Below, piece after piece: positions 1 through 5,596 of a stretch of DNA of 5,596 bases. Position numbers and translations under genes: made by a program. The stretch comes from an uncultured Alphaproteobacteria bacterium (GTDB taxonomy: Bacteria; Pseudomonadota; Alphaproteobacteria; UBA2136; UBA6156). The stretch spans positions 1 to 5,596 of the forward strand of contig CALFWJ010000014.1 of NCBI GenBank assembly GCA_937928525.1, read 5' to 3'. Under the pieces are notes generated by a model. It did not search any database. It saw only the letters and a program-made list of their open reading frames with translations, and was not told the DNA's origin. Numbering within the stretch: the first letter of the stretch is position 1; every line of letters begins with the position of its first letter.

Positions 1-450
1 TTTTGCTGCTTTGGGATCAAGTTCTTTAAGGCTGTTTTGTAAATCTAGGATGCGCTTAGTACCTGAAATATTAACGGTAATCACATCACCTTTTTGCACC
101 CAGTGACTGCCCATAAGGGCTTGTGGACCGTTACGGCCAACTAAGTAGCCTGTAGCTTTGTAAGGTGAAAAGTCGGGGGTATAAGCGTTATTATTGAGAA
201 TAACTTTACGCAATTCAGCAATAATTTGGGCGCGATCTTGGGCACGTTTAAGGGCTTCGTAGTCTACTTCTGGTTCGTCAGATTTTTCTGGTTTAGCAAA
301 AATAGGAAATGGGTTTGGCTCGCTGGCATAATCGGGCACAGCTTGAGCTGGTGAGGCATTAATAATACGCCAAGCGGGCTCGCGCTGCTGGGTGTGGCCA
401 GTAGCAATAAGAACTGCAAAACAGATAACAGAGAGGAGATATTTATTCAT
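1..450 (-). CDS. PilP/GspC-like periplasmic pilus assembly protein (partial, C-terminus off the window)
   Basis: I translated this by hand: 150 codons are open from an ATG at 448-450 to the left edge, with no stop. The N-terminus looks like a Sec signal peptide: a single Lys at residue 3, a hydrophobic core at about 5-17, and a possible cleavage after Gly18. Cys10 lies in SVIC, which is not a good lipobox, so the protein is probably soluble or anchored by an uncleaved signal, unlike lipidated PilP of type IVa pili. Residues 35-60 are Pro-rich and probably a linker, and 63-85 form a charged helix. Residues 97-130, with GYLVG, PQALMG, a Trp and KGDVITV, resemble the small beta domain (HR domain) shared by PilP and GspC, which contacts the secretin. 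The start overlaps the end of the PilO-like gene by 8 bases and has no clear Shine-Dalgarno, suggesting translational coupling. The PilP family call rests on this domain pattern plus its position after a PilO-like gene. It is fairly likely but not certain. Confidence 0.72.
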   Translation of the reverse strand, partial: MNKYLLSVICFAVLIATGHTQQREPAWRIINASPAQAVPDYASEPNPFPIFAKPEKSDEPEVDYEALKRAQDRAQIIAELRKVILNNNAYTPDFSPYKATGYLVGRNGPQALMGSHWVQKGDVITVNISGTKRILDLQNSLKELDPKAAK

Positions 451-943
451 TTTTATCAAGCCCATACATTGTTCCCGTTACGGTTGCGCGGACGCGGTCG
501 CCTAGCTCGTTTGAGCGTTTAAGAATAAATCCATCGAGTGAAATTTTGTTGGTGGTATGAAGGTTATCCATGAGTAACAAGGCTTCAGGGTAGCTTACTT
601 CGGCCTCTACCTGTACGCGGCGTAAGAAGAAGGGCACACCGCCAATATCGTTGCGCTGTTTAGCCAGCACGGTAAAGGTATAGTCTTTCTTTTCTAGCTC
701 TAGGTGACGTAAAAGACTTAATTGCGTTGCTGTTGTTTCGTTAATGGTGCGTTTATCAAGTGCTGCAAGGGCAACGAAGACTTTTTCTGCTTCTTTCTTT
801 TCTTTGTAAAGCCGCGCTAAATCAATATTTTTACGGTAGATGAGCTTGTTGTTTTCTTGACCCTTTTGGAAGAAGTTCCAGCTCATAAAAACAAGCCCAA
901 GCAAAATAATCAGCCATAAATTACGGAAGACAATCCGACTCAT
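443..943 (-). CDS. PilO/GspM-like inner-membrane alignment protein
   Basis: This 166-residue protein has a short basic N-terminus, one transmembrane helix at about 8-25, a charged helical, probably coiled-coil stretch at about 26-65, and a compact alpha/beta domain at about 85-165. That domain carries the pattern seen in PilO and GspM: a strand (FFLRRVQVEAEV), SYPEALLLMDNLH as the helix after it, then ISLDGFILKRS and VRATVTGTMYGL as strands. PilO-family proteins pair with PilN-like partners in the periplasm and link the cytoplasmic motor to the PilP/secretin ring. This one is slightly shorter than typical type IVa PilO (around 200 residues). The ATG at 941-943 overlaps the stop of the upstream gene as ATGA and has a strong GGGGAGG site seven bases away, which fixes the start. 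The family is inferred from architecture and context, since the sequence itself is weakly conserved. Confidence 0.78.
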   Translation of the reverse strand: MSRIVFRNLWLIILLGLVFMSWNFFQKGQENNKLIYRKNIDLARLYKEKKEAEKVFVALAALDKRTINETTATQLSLLRHLELEKKDYTFTVLAKQRNDIGGVPFFLRRVQVEAEVSYPEALLLMDNLHTTNKISLDGFILKRSNELGDRVRATVTGTMYGLDKNE

Positions 944-2079
944 TGAGCACCCTCCCCGTTGTCGACGGTGGTGGCCTGAAGTTCAAGCATAAGCTTAATT
1001 TGGTTGGCACCGTTATTCACGTTTTCAATTTTACGCAACCACGGGCGGGACTCGGTGATGGAGCGCGCCAAAATTTCTTGGTCGATGAGTAAAATATCGT
1101 TCTTTTTAACAATTGTGGCAAACATGGTAACAATGTTATTTTGGTCTTGGCCAAAGGTTGCCACTTCGTTAACGTTGCCGCTATTTAGTTCTACGCTAAT
1201 GTCTTCTAGTTTACCAAATTCTTTTATGGCGTAACTACCTGCGTTCATGAAGCTACTTGGTGTGCGTTTAATGGGCTGTTTCATGGCATCCAGGAAATCG
1301 TTAGGCCGTACAATATGCCCCAATTTTTCATTGCCCTGAATGTTGGCAATATCGCGCCGAACTTGGTTAATCTTTTTATTAAGTTGATCAACCCGTTCTT
1401 GGTTTACCCACCAGAAGAAGGCGGCAGCAGAGCACAGCAAAATCATAAGAAACGCAATAAGCAACATCGGCAAGCTGTTATCTTTGTGGCGATAAAGGGG
1501 GGCGGTTTTAGCCCGCGGTTTAAGCGATGCAAAGGGCACAACTTTAATTTTAAATGGCTGTAGTGCTTCTTTAAGACCTTCATAAACATCTAGGTTATCG
1601 TCTACGGCTACGCAAATACCATCGGCATCACCGTCGAGCATCCGCTCTGAGATGGCGCTAGTTACAATTTTAACAGGATCACCGCCTTGCAGCGTAATAA
1701 GGGAGTTCCCCCACCGTTCTTCACCAGAATCATCAACAATACGAACGCCATGAACAATGTGTTTTTTACCTAATAGGTAGTAAAAAGCGTGAGTACCTTT
1801 GGGTGAAAAATCTTGCGGTAAAAACGCTTTAACGCCGTGGCGGCGGCCTGAAATTTCATCATTGAGGGTGCCATAAATTTCAATTTCACCGTGATTTTCG
1901 CGGATGAGTGGTTTTTTACCCGTAGCACCGTAGCGGTCAGCAATTTCTTTTTGGCTTTTGCCTTCTAGGTCACGGTACACGCGTGGGTCGTCTTGGCCGG
2001 GGATGTACAGCACGGTGGCTTCACCCCGCTTGGCGGACTCGTAGTGAAGGCCTTTACGTGATGTAATAATGGCGCGCAT
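940..2079 (-). CDS. Bitopic pilus assembly protein, BfpC/GspL/PilO2-like (PilN-type periplasmic part)
   Basis: The 379-residue product has three parts: a cytoplasmic domain of about 195 residues, one strong transmembrane helix at about 203-224, and a periplasmic part that begins with a coiled coil (about 226-248) and ends in an alpha/beta domain (about 275-375). This layout matches GspL of type II secretion, BfpC of the bundle-forming pilus and the PilO2-type accessory proteins of type IVb pili. Their cytoplasmic half binds the assembly ATPase and their periplasmic half pairs with a GspM/PilO-like partner. No separate pilM lies in the window, so the cytoplasmic domain may do PilM's job. I see no complete actin-type nucleotide-binding motifs in it. 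The C-terminal segment (residues about 333-372) resembles PilN. The gene sits between the GspF-like gene (35-base gap) and the PilO-like gene (4-base overlap). The ATG at 2077-2079 has no recognisable Shine-Dalgarno, and the leader is AT-rich. The role is well supported by layout and position, but the exact family is not settled. Confidence 0.72.
   Translation of the reverse strand: MRAIITSRKGLHYESAKRGEATVLYIPGQDDPRVYRDLEGKSQKEIADRYGATGKKPLIRENHGEIEIYGTLNDEISGRRHGVKAFLPQDFSPKGTHAFYYLLGKKHIVHGVRIVDDSGEERWGNSLITLQGGDPVKIVTSAISERMLDGDADGICVAVDDNLDVYEGLKEALQPFKIKVVPFASLKPRAKTAPLYRHKDNSLPMLLIAFLMILLCSAAAFFWWVNQERVDQLNKKINQVRRDIANIQGNEKLGHIVRPNDFLDAMKQPIKRTPSSFMNAGSYAIKEFGKLEDISVELNSGNVNEVATFGQDQNNIVTMFATIVKKNDILLIDQEILARSITESRPWLRKIENVNNGANQIKLMLELQATTVDNGEGAQ
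951..957 (-). promoter_or_regulatory. Shine-Dalgarno for the PilO-like gene
   Basis: On the minus strand this reads GGGGAGG, seven bases before the ATG at 941-943. It lies inside the last codons of the upstream 379-residue gene. It supports the chosen start and shows that the gene can recruit ribosomes on its own as well as through the ATGA overlap. Confidence 0.75.
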
Positions 2080-2114
2080 GGTTAAAGTGAATTTCTATTT
2101 TTCATTATTGTTTT

Positions 2115-3197
2115 TTAGTACTCCATAAGGGCAAAAATGGGTCCAACTAAGCTAGTGTACGTGCTAACGATGAAGAAAGGCAAGAGCACTGCCATAACCA
2201 TGAACTTTAATTTGCTTACCACCAGCTTAATTTGGCGCTCAAGCTCAATACTGTAAGGGTCTTGCAGCTCTTCTACCCGTTCGGCGATGGCGCCTGTTTG
2301 CTCGCCCGAGACCACAGCATTAACAAATGACGCGCGAAATGGCAGGGCATCTAGGCTTTGGCCAAGACGAATACCAGTTTCGTGATCTTGCCCCGCAGCC
2401 CGAATTTGATAAGCAATTGTGGGGTTGGCAATACAGTTAGACAATTCATCAAGCGCGCGGTAAGTCGGCATACCCGAGCGAATAAGGGCAGGTAAAAAGT
2501 AAACGGTGAGCACGCTATTAAACGCAATAGCTAGGCGGCGGGTGGGCGAGAAACCCATTTTCATTTTTTCAAGCGTAGGCGAGAGTAGCGATGTTTTACG
2601 GAACAAGAAAACAGCAACAGGGAAGAGCATAATAACAATGGGAATCATGTAGTTAGCGCGCAACCACACCGAGGCATGCCAGTAGTACTGTAAAATAATG
2701 GGGAATTTGCCAAGCGAGTCTGGGCGGCGGTCAAGCACTGGCTGAATAACCATCGGTAGCATAATAGTTAAAACGCCAATACTCATGGCAATCAGCATAA
2801 AGCCTACCACAATCGGCATGGTGAGCTGGCTCACTAAATTACGGCGGCCCGTGTGCTGCATGTAGAGGGCTTGCGCCAGCGCCGGAATGGTTTGGCGCAG
2901 CTGGTTACTTTCTTCTGCCGCACGGATAATACCAACTTCTTGTGCTTCAAAGCCAATATCAGCCATACGAATAGCTTCATAGAAACGGGTTTGACCGCCC
3001 TGCACTTCGCGCGCGATAAGTTCCATTTTTGGGCGAAGGGTTTTATATTCGTCGTGGCTGTAAGCGTCGCAGGTATTGCTTACGGCTTCAGCGACGGGCA
3101 TGCGCCCAGCACCAGAGTTAAGCCAACCCGCAAACGTACGGAAAAAACCAACGCGGTCTTCAAGGTTGAGTTTGGTGATACCAATCTCTAATCCCAT
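2115..3197 (-). CDS. GspF/PilC-family inner-membrane platform protein
   Basis: This is the polytopic platform protein on which the ATPase acts to add pilin subunits. The 360-residue length suits a short GspF/PilC. Two helical cytoplasmic T2SSF domains are visible. The first spans about 13-125 (RVGFFRTFAGWLNSG at its start, AAEESNQL near 93-100). The second spans about 217-330 (RLAIAFNSVLTVYFLPALIRSG at its start, GEQTGAIAERVEEL at 298-311, the usual GE..G.l...l motif). Hydrophobic segments lie at about 127-151, 183-199 and 331-356, giving the standard three-helix layout. The first domain's AAEESNQL is a looser match to that motif than the second. The start ATG at 3195-3197 follows an excellent AAAGGAG site. 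It is 41 bases downstream of the ATPase gene, the usual partner order in type II secretion and type IV pilus loci. A type II secretion role cannot be excluded from this protein alone, but the neighbouring pilin makes a pilus more likely. Confidence 0.92.
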   Translation of the reverse strand: MGLEIGITKLNLEDRVGFFRTFAGWLNSGAGRMPVAEAVSNTCDAYSHDEYKTLRPKMELIAREVQGGQTRFYEAIRMADIGFEAQEVGIIRAAEESNQLRQTIPALAQALYMQHTGRRNLVSQLTMPIVVGFMLIAMSIGVLTIMLPMVIQPVLDRRPDSLGKFPIILQYYWHASVWLRANYMIPIVIMLFPVAVFLFRKTSLLSPTLEKMKMGFSPTRRLAIAFNSVLTVYFLPALIRSGMPTYRALDELSNCIANPTIAYQIRAAGQDHETGIRLGQSLDALPFRASFVNAVVSGEQTGAIAERVEELQDPYSIELERQIKLVVSKLKFMVMAVLLPFFIVSTYTSLVGPIFALMEY

Positions 3198-3203
3198 GCT
3201 TAA

Positions 3204-3210
3204 CTCCTTT
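3204..3210 (-). promoter_or_regulatory. Shine-Dalgarno for the GspF/PilC-like gene
   Basis: On the minus strand this reads AAAGGAG, six bases before the ATG at 3195-3197. It is the best ribosome binding site in the window that lies in a true intergenic gap, and it decides the start of the platform gene. The 41-base gap holds no convincing hairpin or U-run that would end transcription. Confidence 0.8.
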
Positions 3211-3238
3211 CTTTTTGTTTATTTTTGACCAAGGGGCT

Positions 3239-5170
3239 CTAAAGCATCTCGCTCGAGAGTTCTAAAATTTTGGTTGATAGTTCTTTAGCGTCGGTAATAC
3301 CATTTTTAACGTGCAGTACGCCCATATGACCCATTGGTTTCCAGCCTGCGCGGCGGGCAATATCTTCTAGGCCTTCGTAGTCGCGGCGTTTACTGGCTTC
3401 TACAATTTCTTTGTTAGGTTGCAGCCATTCAGCAGCGGCAATACGACCATAATACCCCGTGAAGCTACAGTTCGCACAACCATCTGGGTGGGCGGTATAA
3501 AGCTTAGCAGAGCTATCTAGCGGCACATCGTAGCGGTCGAACACGTAACGGGTGTACTCGTCTGGTTCTGGCATTTTTTCACGGCAGTGCACGCACAAAC
3601 GGCGGATCAGGCGCTGGGCGGCAATACCACGCACATAGCTGAGCATAAAGCCGTGCATGCCAAGCTCGTCTAGGCGGACAATGGCATCTACGGAGGTGTT
3701 GGTGTGCAGAGTTGTAAATACGAGGTGACCGGTGTTGGCAGCATCAAACGTAAGCTGTGCCATTTCTTTATCGCGCACCTCACCAAAAATAATCACGTCG
3801 GGGTCAGCCCGCAGGGAAGATTTTAAGAGTTGTAAGCCTGTGCGTGCCGGGTCATCTTCGGCCATTTCCATTTGAATAGCATAACCAGGGACGCGTTTCT
3901 CTGGTGGATCTTCAATCGTGTGAACACTCAGCCCTTTACCCATGGGATCAACACTTACAACGGCCGAGTGGATAGATTCGGTTTTACCGCTACCCGTTGG
4001 CCCAGTCCAGAAGATAACACCATTAGAAGCAGCGGCAGATTGCTTAATTTTCTGAATAAATTCTTGCGGATAGCCCAGCTCTTCCATGCCCATAACTTCA
4101 GGTTGTAGGCGACGTAGCACCAGGCGCGGTACGGGGCCAAGGCGGCCAGCATGCGGTTGAATTTGTACCCGCCAGTCGTAGCCAGAGCGGGTAAACGCCC
4201 CTTTGTTGGTGTGGCTTAAGTTTACTTTGGGCATGCGCGCTAGGTTTTCAATGCGCACGCGTAGGCGGTCTAGCTGTTCTAGCGTAATCACTTCTTTGGG
4301 GTGCACCATACCGTCAATACGGTATTTAATCATGGCGCGGGGCTCGCCTTTAATGCTGGGGTCAATGTGAATATCTGAGGAGCGGGCGTCGATGGCGTTA
4401 CCCACAATACGATCAAGCAAAGCTTCGGCTTCCATACCAGAATCAATGTTGTCGTTTTCACCTGCTAACCAAAAGGCACCCGCAACTTCACGTAGGATAA
4501 AGTGCCACACGCAACGGTAGCCGGGATAGTGCTCTTTTAAGGCAGATTCAAGCACTAAATCACGCGCGCTGTTTTCGTGTGCGAGGTGAATTTGACGGTC
4601 GCCGTCGTCGTACTCTTTTATGGCCAGCGGTACAATACGGTCGCGGCGCAGAAGGTCAATGGCTTTGCCTTCCATATCTTCGCGCAAATTAAACGCACTG
4701 TTGGGCACATCAAGGAACGACATAATCTCTAGACGCTGGTTTGCACGGGCTAAAGCGCGAGCAAGTTGAACTTTATTAATGACTTTTTGCTGTAATAGCT
4801 CGTAGCAAATCATCTGCGGAAGTTGCTCGCTCGATTTTGACTGCATTTGCTGTTTAGCGACGCTGTCAATGCCAAGGTCTTGCACCGATTGTAAAATTTC
4901 GAGCACGCGCTCAAATAGCGAGGCTTGGTCCCGAATTTCATCTTTGGGTTTTTCAAACGCATCTTCATCCGCCATAAACGTAGCGGGCGTTAGGGCTGTG
5001 GGGTCGCTACCCACATCTGGGTTAAGCGTTGGTGCTTTAGACGCATCAATAATTTGAGGCTCTAGAGTTGGAGCGGTCTCTCGTTGAGGGGTAGCCGTTT
5101 CCGTAACGGGCTCAACCCGCGGTTTAGCGGGCTGAGTATTCGGGATAATCGGCTCAAGGTCGTCTACCAC
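3239..5170 (-). CDS. GspE/PilB-family type IV pilus assembly ATPase
   Basis: This hexameric cytoplasmic motor hydrolyses ATP to drive pilus assembly through the platform protein. Residues 1-75 are Pro/Thr/Ala-rich and probably disordered. Residues about 85-235 form the N-terminal domain of the GspE/PilB type. The N2 domain holds DARSSDIHIDP (261-271). The core shows Walker A GPTGSGKT at 390-397, an Asp box TIEDPPE at 418-424, a Walker B region with DPDVIIFGEVRD at 456-467 (Glu464 catalytic by family analogy), and a His box TGHLVFTTLHTN at 480-491. A tetracysteine zinc motif is intact: CVHC at 526-529 and CANC at 565-568. This motif is typical of assembly (PilB/GspE) rather than retraction (PilT) ATPases. 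The start is a GTG at 5168-5170. No in-frame ATG precedes it before the pilin stop, and the next Met is residue 66, so the extension would be lost if that were used. It is 18 bases after the pilin gene, and the stop is TAG. Confidence 0.95.
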   Translation of the reverse strand: MVDDLEPIIPNTQPAKPRVEPVTETATPQRETAPTLEPQIIDASKAPTLNPDVGSDPTALTPATFMADEDAFEKPKDEIRDQASLFERVLEILQSVQDLGIDSVAKQQMQSKSSEQLPQMICYELLQQKVINKVQLARALARANQRLEIMSFLDVPNSAFNLREDMEGKAIDLLRRDRIVPLAIKEYDDGDRQIHLAHENSARDLVLESALKEHYPGYRCVWHFILREVAGAFWLAGENDNIDSGMEAEALLDRIVGNAIDARSSDIHIDPSIKGEPRAMIKYRIDGMVHPKEVITLEQLDRLRVRIENLARMPKVNLSHTNKGAFTRSGYDWRVQIQPHAGRLGPVPRLVLRRLQPEVMGMEELGYPQEFIQKIKQSAAASNGVIFWTGPTGSGKTESIHSAVVSVDPMGKGLSVHTIEDPPEKRVPGYAIQMEMAEDDPARTGLQLLKSSLRADPDVIIFGEVRDKEMAQLTFDAANTGHLVFTTLHTNTSVDAIVRLDELGMHGFMLSYVRGIAAQRLIRRLCVHCREKMPEPDEYTRYVFDRYDVPLDSSAKLYTAHPDGCANCSFTGYYGRIAAAEWLQPNKEIVEASKRRDYEGLEDIARRAGWKPMGHMGVLHVKNGITDAKELSTKILELSSEML

Positions 5171-5180
5171 AAGAAGAGAA

Positions 5181-5187
5181 CCTTTTT
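5181..5187 (-). promoter_or_regulatory. Weak Shine-Dalgarno for the ATPase gene (GTG start)
   Basis: The 18-base gap between the pilin stop and the GTG reads AAAAAGG on the minus strand, ten bases before the GTG. The short match, long spacing and GTG codon together suggest modest translation of the motor relative to the pilin. That is inference. No terminator or attenuator hairpin is visible in the gap. Confidence 0.4.
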
Positions 5188-5188
5188 G

Positions 5189-5596
5189 TTATTGGATGAG
5201 GTTAGCGGCGTAGCACACGTTAACATTAGATGTACCAGCAGCAAGGGCAGCACCACCAGGGGCAGCAGCCAAGCTGTTGTCGCGGGCGCAGTTACCTGTA
5301 CCACGGTAGAACATACGGCCAGTAACAGGGTCAATGCTACCATCAATCGCTTCGTCAGCTTCTTCAACTTCGTTAATTGGCACACCGTTCATTTGAACGA
5401 TAAAGTACTGGTTAGCGCCAATACCAGCAGCAAGCGGGGCTTGGTTAACAACCATGTTAATAGCACCACCGGCACCAAAGCCGTGGTTTACATCTGTACC
5501 ATCGTAGTCAAAACCAGAAATAAGGTTTTTTACTTCATCCACGTCAATATTAGCGTTAAGAGTGTAACCACTGCCAGCGTTAGCAAGAATAAGAGG
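5189..5596 (-). CDS. Probable type IVb-like major pilin, C-terminal 135 residues (N-terminus off the window)
   Basis: The frame is open from the right edge of the window to a TAA at 5189-5191. An apparent start at 5540-5542 is a GTG valine codon inside the gene, with 18 more in-frame codons upstream, so the real start and the N-terminal pilin helix with its prepilin peptidase site lie outside. What remains looks like a pilin globular domain: Gly/Asn/Ala-rich loops, hydrophobic strands (AINMVV, NQYFIVQMNGVPI), an acidic helix (NEVEEADEAIDG), DPVTGRMFY, and two cysteines 25 residues apart (codons at 5288-5290 and 5213-5215). These probably form the C-terminal disulfide loop (D-region) common to type IV pilins. 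The loop is rich in Ala and Gly. Strand-then-'GVP'-then-helix recalls PilS-type type IVb pilins, but the match is loose. The position directly before the ATPase gene and biased codon use (13 of 15 Asn are AAC, all 5 Tyr are TAC, 14 of 18 Gly are GGT) support an abundant fibre subunit. A minor pilin or other secreted protein is the alternative. Confidence 0.68.
   Translation of the reverse strand, partial: PLILANAGSGYTLNANIDVDEVKNLISGFDYDGTDVNHGFGAGGAINMVVNQAPLAAGIGANQYFIVQMNGVPINEVEEADEAIDGSIDPVTGRMFYRGTGNCARDNSLAAAPGGAALAAGTSNVNVCYAANLIQ

Noticed and set aside
1004..1563. Plus-strand open frames of 76 and 82 codons opposite the 379-residue gene
   Set aside because: They lie entirely antisense to a well-supported gene, show no domain-like sequence, and read as the complement of coding DNA.
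2853..3191. Plus-strand open frame of 112 codons opposite the platform gene
   Set aside because: It is antisense to the conserved GspF/PilC coding sequence and has no recognisable protein features.
3198..3238. Possible terminator between the ATPase and platform genes
   Set aside because: The gap has a short CCTTGG-type palindrome and A-rich sequence, but no stable stem followed by a U-run on the transcribed strand.
3872..4152. Short frames on both strands inside the ATPase gene
   Set aside because: They overlap the Walker A and Asp box coding region, whose frame is certain. They are chance frames.
5234..5280. GCA/GCC/GGG-rich stretch resembling a microsatellite
   Set aside because: It encodes the Ala/Gly-rich pilin loop with mixed codons and has no exact repeat unit, so phase-variable slippage is not supported.
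5164..5385. Minus-strand 73-codon frame with Leu/Val-rich hydrophobic stretches over the pilin end
   Set aside because: It is the shifted reading of the Ala/Gly-rich pilin segment, where GCT/GGT-type codons read out of frame give Leu, Val and Thr. The pilin frame has biased codon use and a cysteine pair, so the hydrophobic frame is a shadow and not a small membrane protein.
5540..5542. GTG as the start of the pilin gene
   Set aside because: The frame stays open for 18 codons to the window edge and the protein would lack the N-terminal pilin helix, so this is an internal valine.

Overview
The window is a tightly packed stretch of one type IV pilus assembly operon. All six genes are on the minus strand, so transcription runs from high to low coordinates. 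Both ends are cut inside genes. The machinery (an inner-membrane platform plus a periplasmic alignment complex) means a Gram-negative bacterium. Moderate GC, a type IVb-like pilin and the gene set fit a proteobacterium. An alphaproteobacterium is my guess, but nothing here proves it.

In transcription order: (1) the C-terminal 135 residues of a probable type IVb-like major pilin (5189-5596, N-terminus outside the window); (2) a 643-residue GspE/PilB-type secretion ATPase starting at GTG (3239-5170); (3) a 360-residue GspF/PilC-type inner-membrane platform protein (2115-3197); (4) a 379-residue single-pass protein with a large cytoplasmic domain and a coiled-coil periplasmic part, of the BfpC / GspL / 'PilO2' / PilN type (940-2079); (5) a 166-residue PilO/GspM-like protein (443-943); (6) the first 150 residues of a secreted PilP/GspC-like protein (1-450, continues off the left end). 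The last three genes overlap by 4 and 8 bases. The other junctions have gaps of 18, 41 and 35 bases. No gene-free stretch exceeds 50 bases.

Together the products make the motor (ATPase), the platform it turns (GspF/PilC), the linker from motor to periplasm (the 379-residue protein), the periplasmic ring components (PilO-like and PilP-like, the latter expected to contact an outer-membrane secretin) and the fibre subunit (pilin). The secretin, prepilin peptidase, minor pilins and any retraction ATPase are not in view. No promoter, terminator, RNA gene, mobile element or CRISPR was found.

The main points of interest are a divergent pilin C-terminal domain with an Ala/Gly-rich disulfide loop, the absence of a separate PilM with its role apparently taken by the cytoplasmic half of the 379-residue protein, and a long proline/threonine-rich extension on the ATPase. 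I regard this as a divergent member of a known machine rather than a new kind of system.
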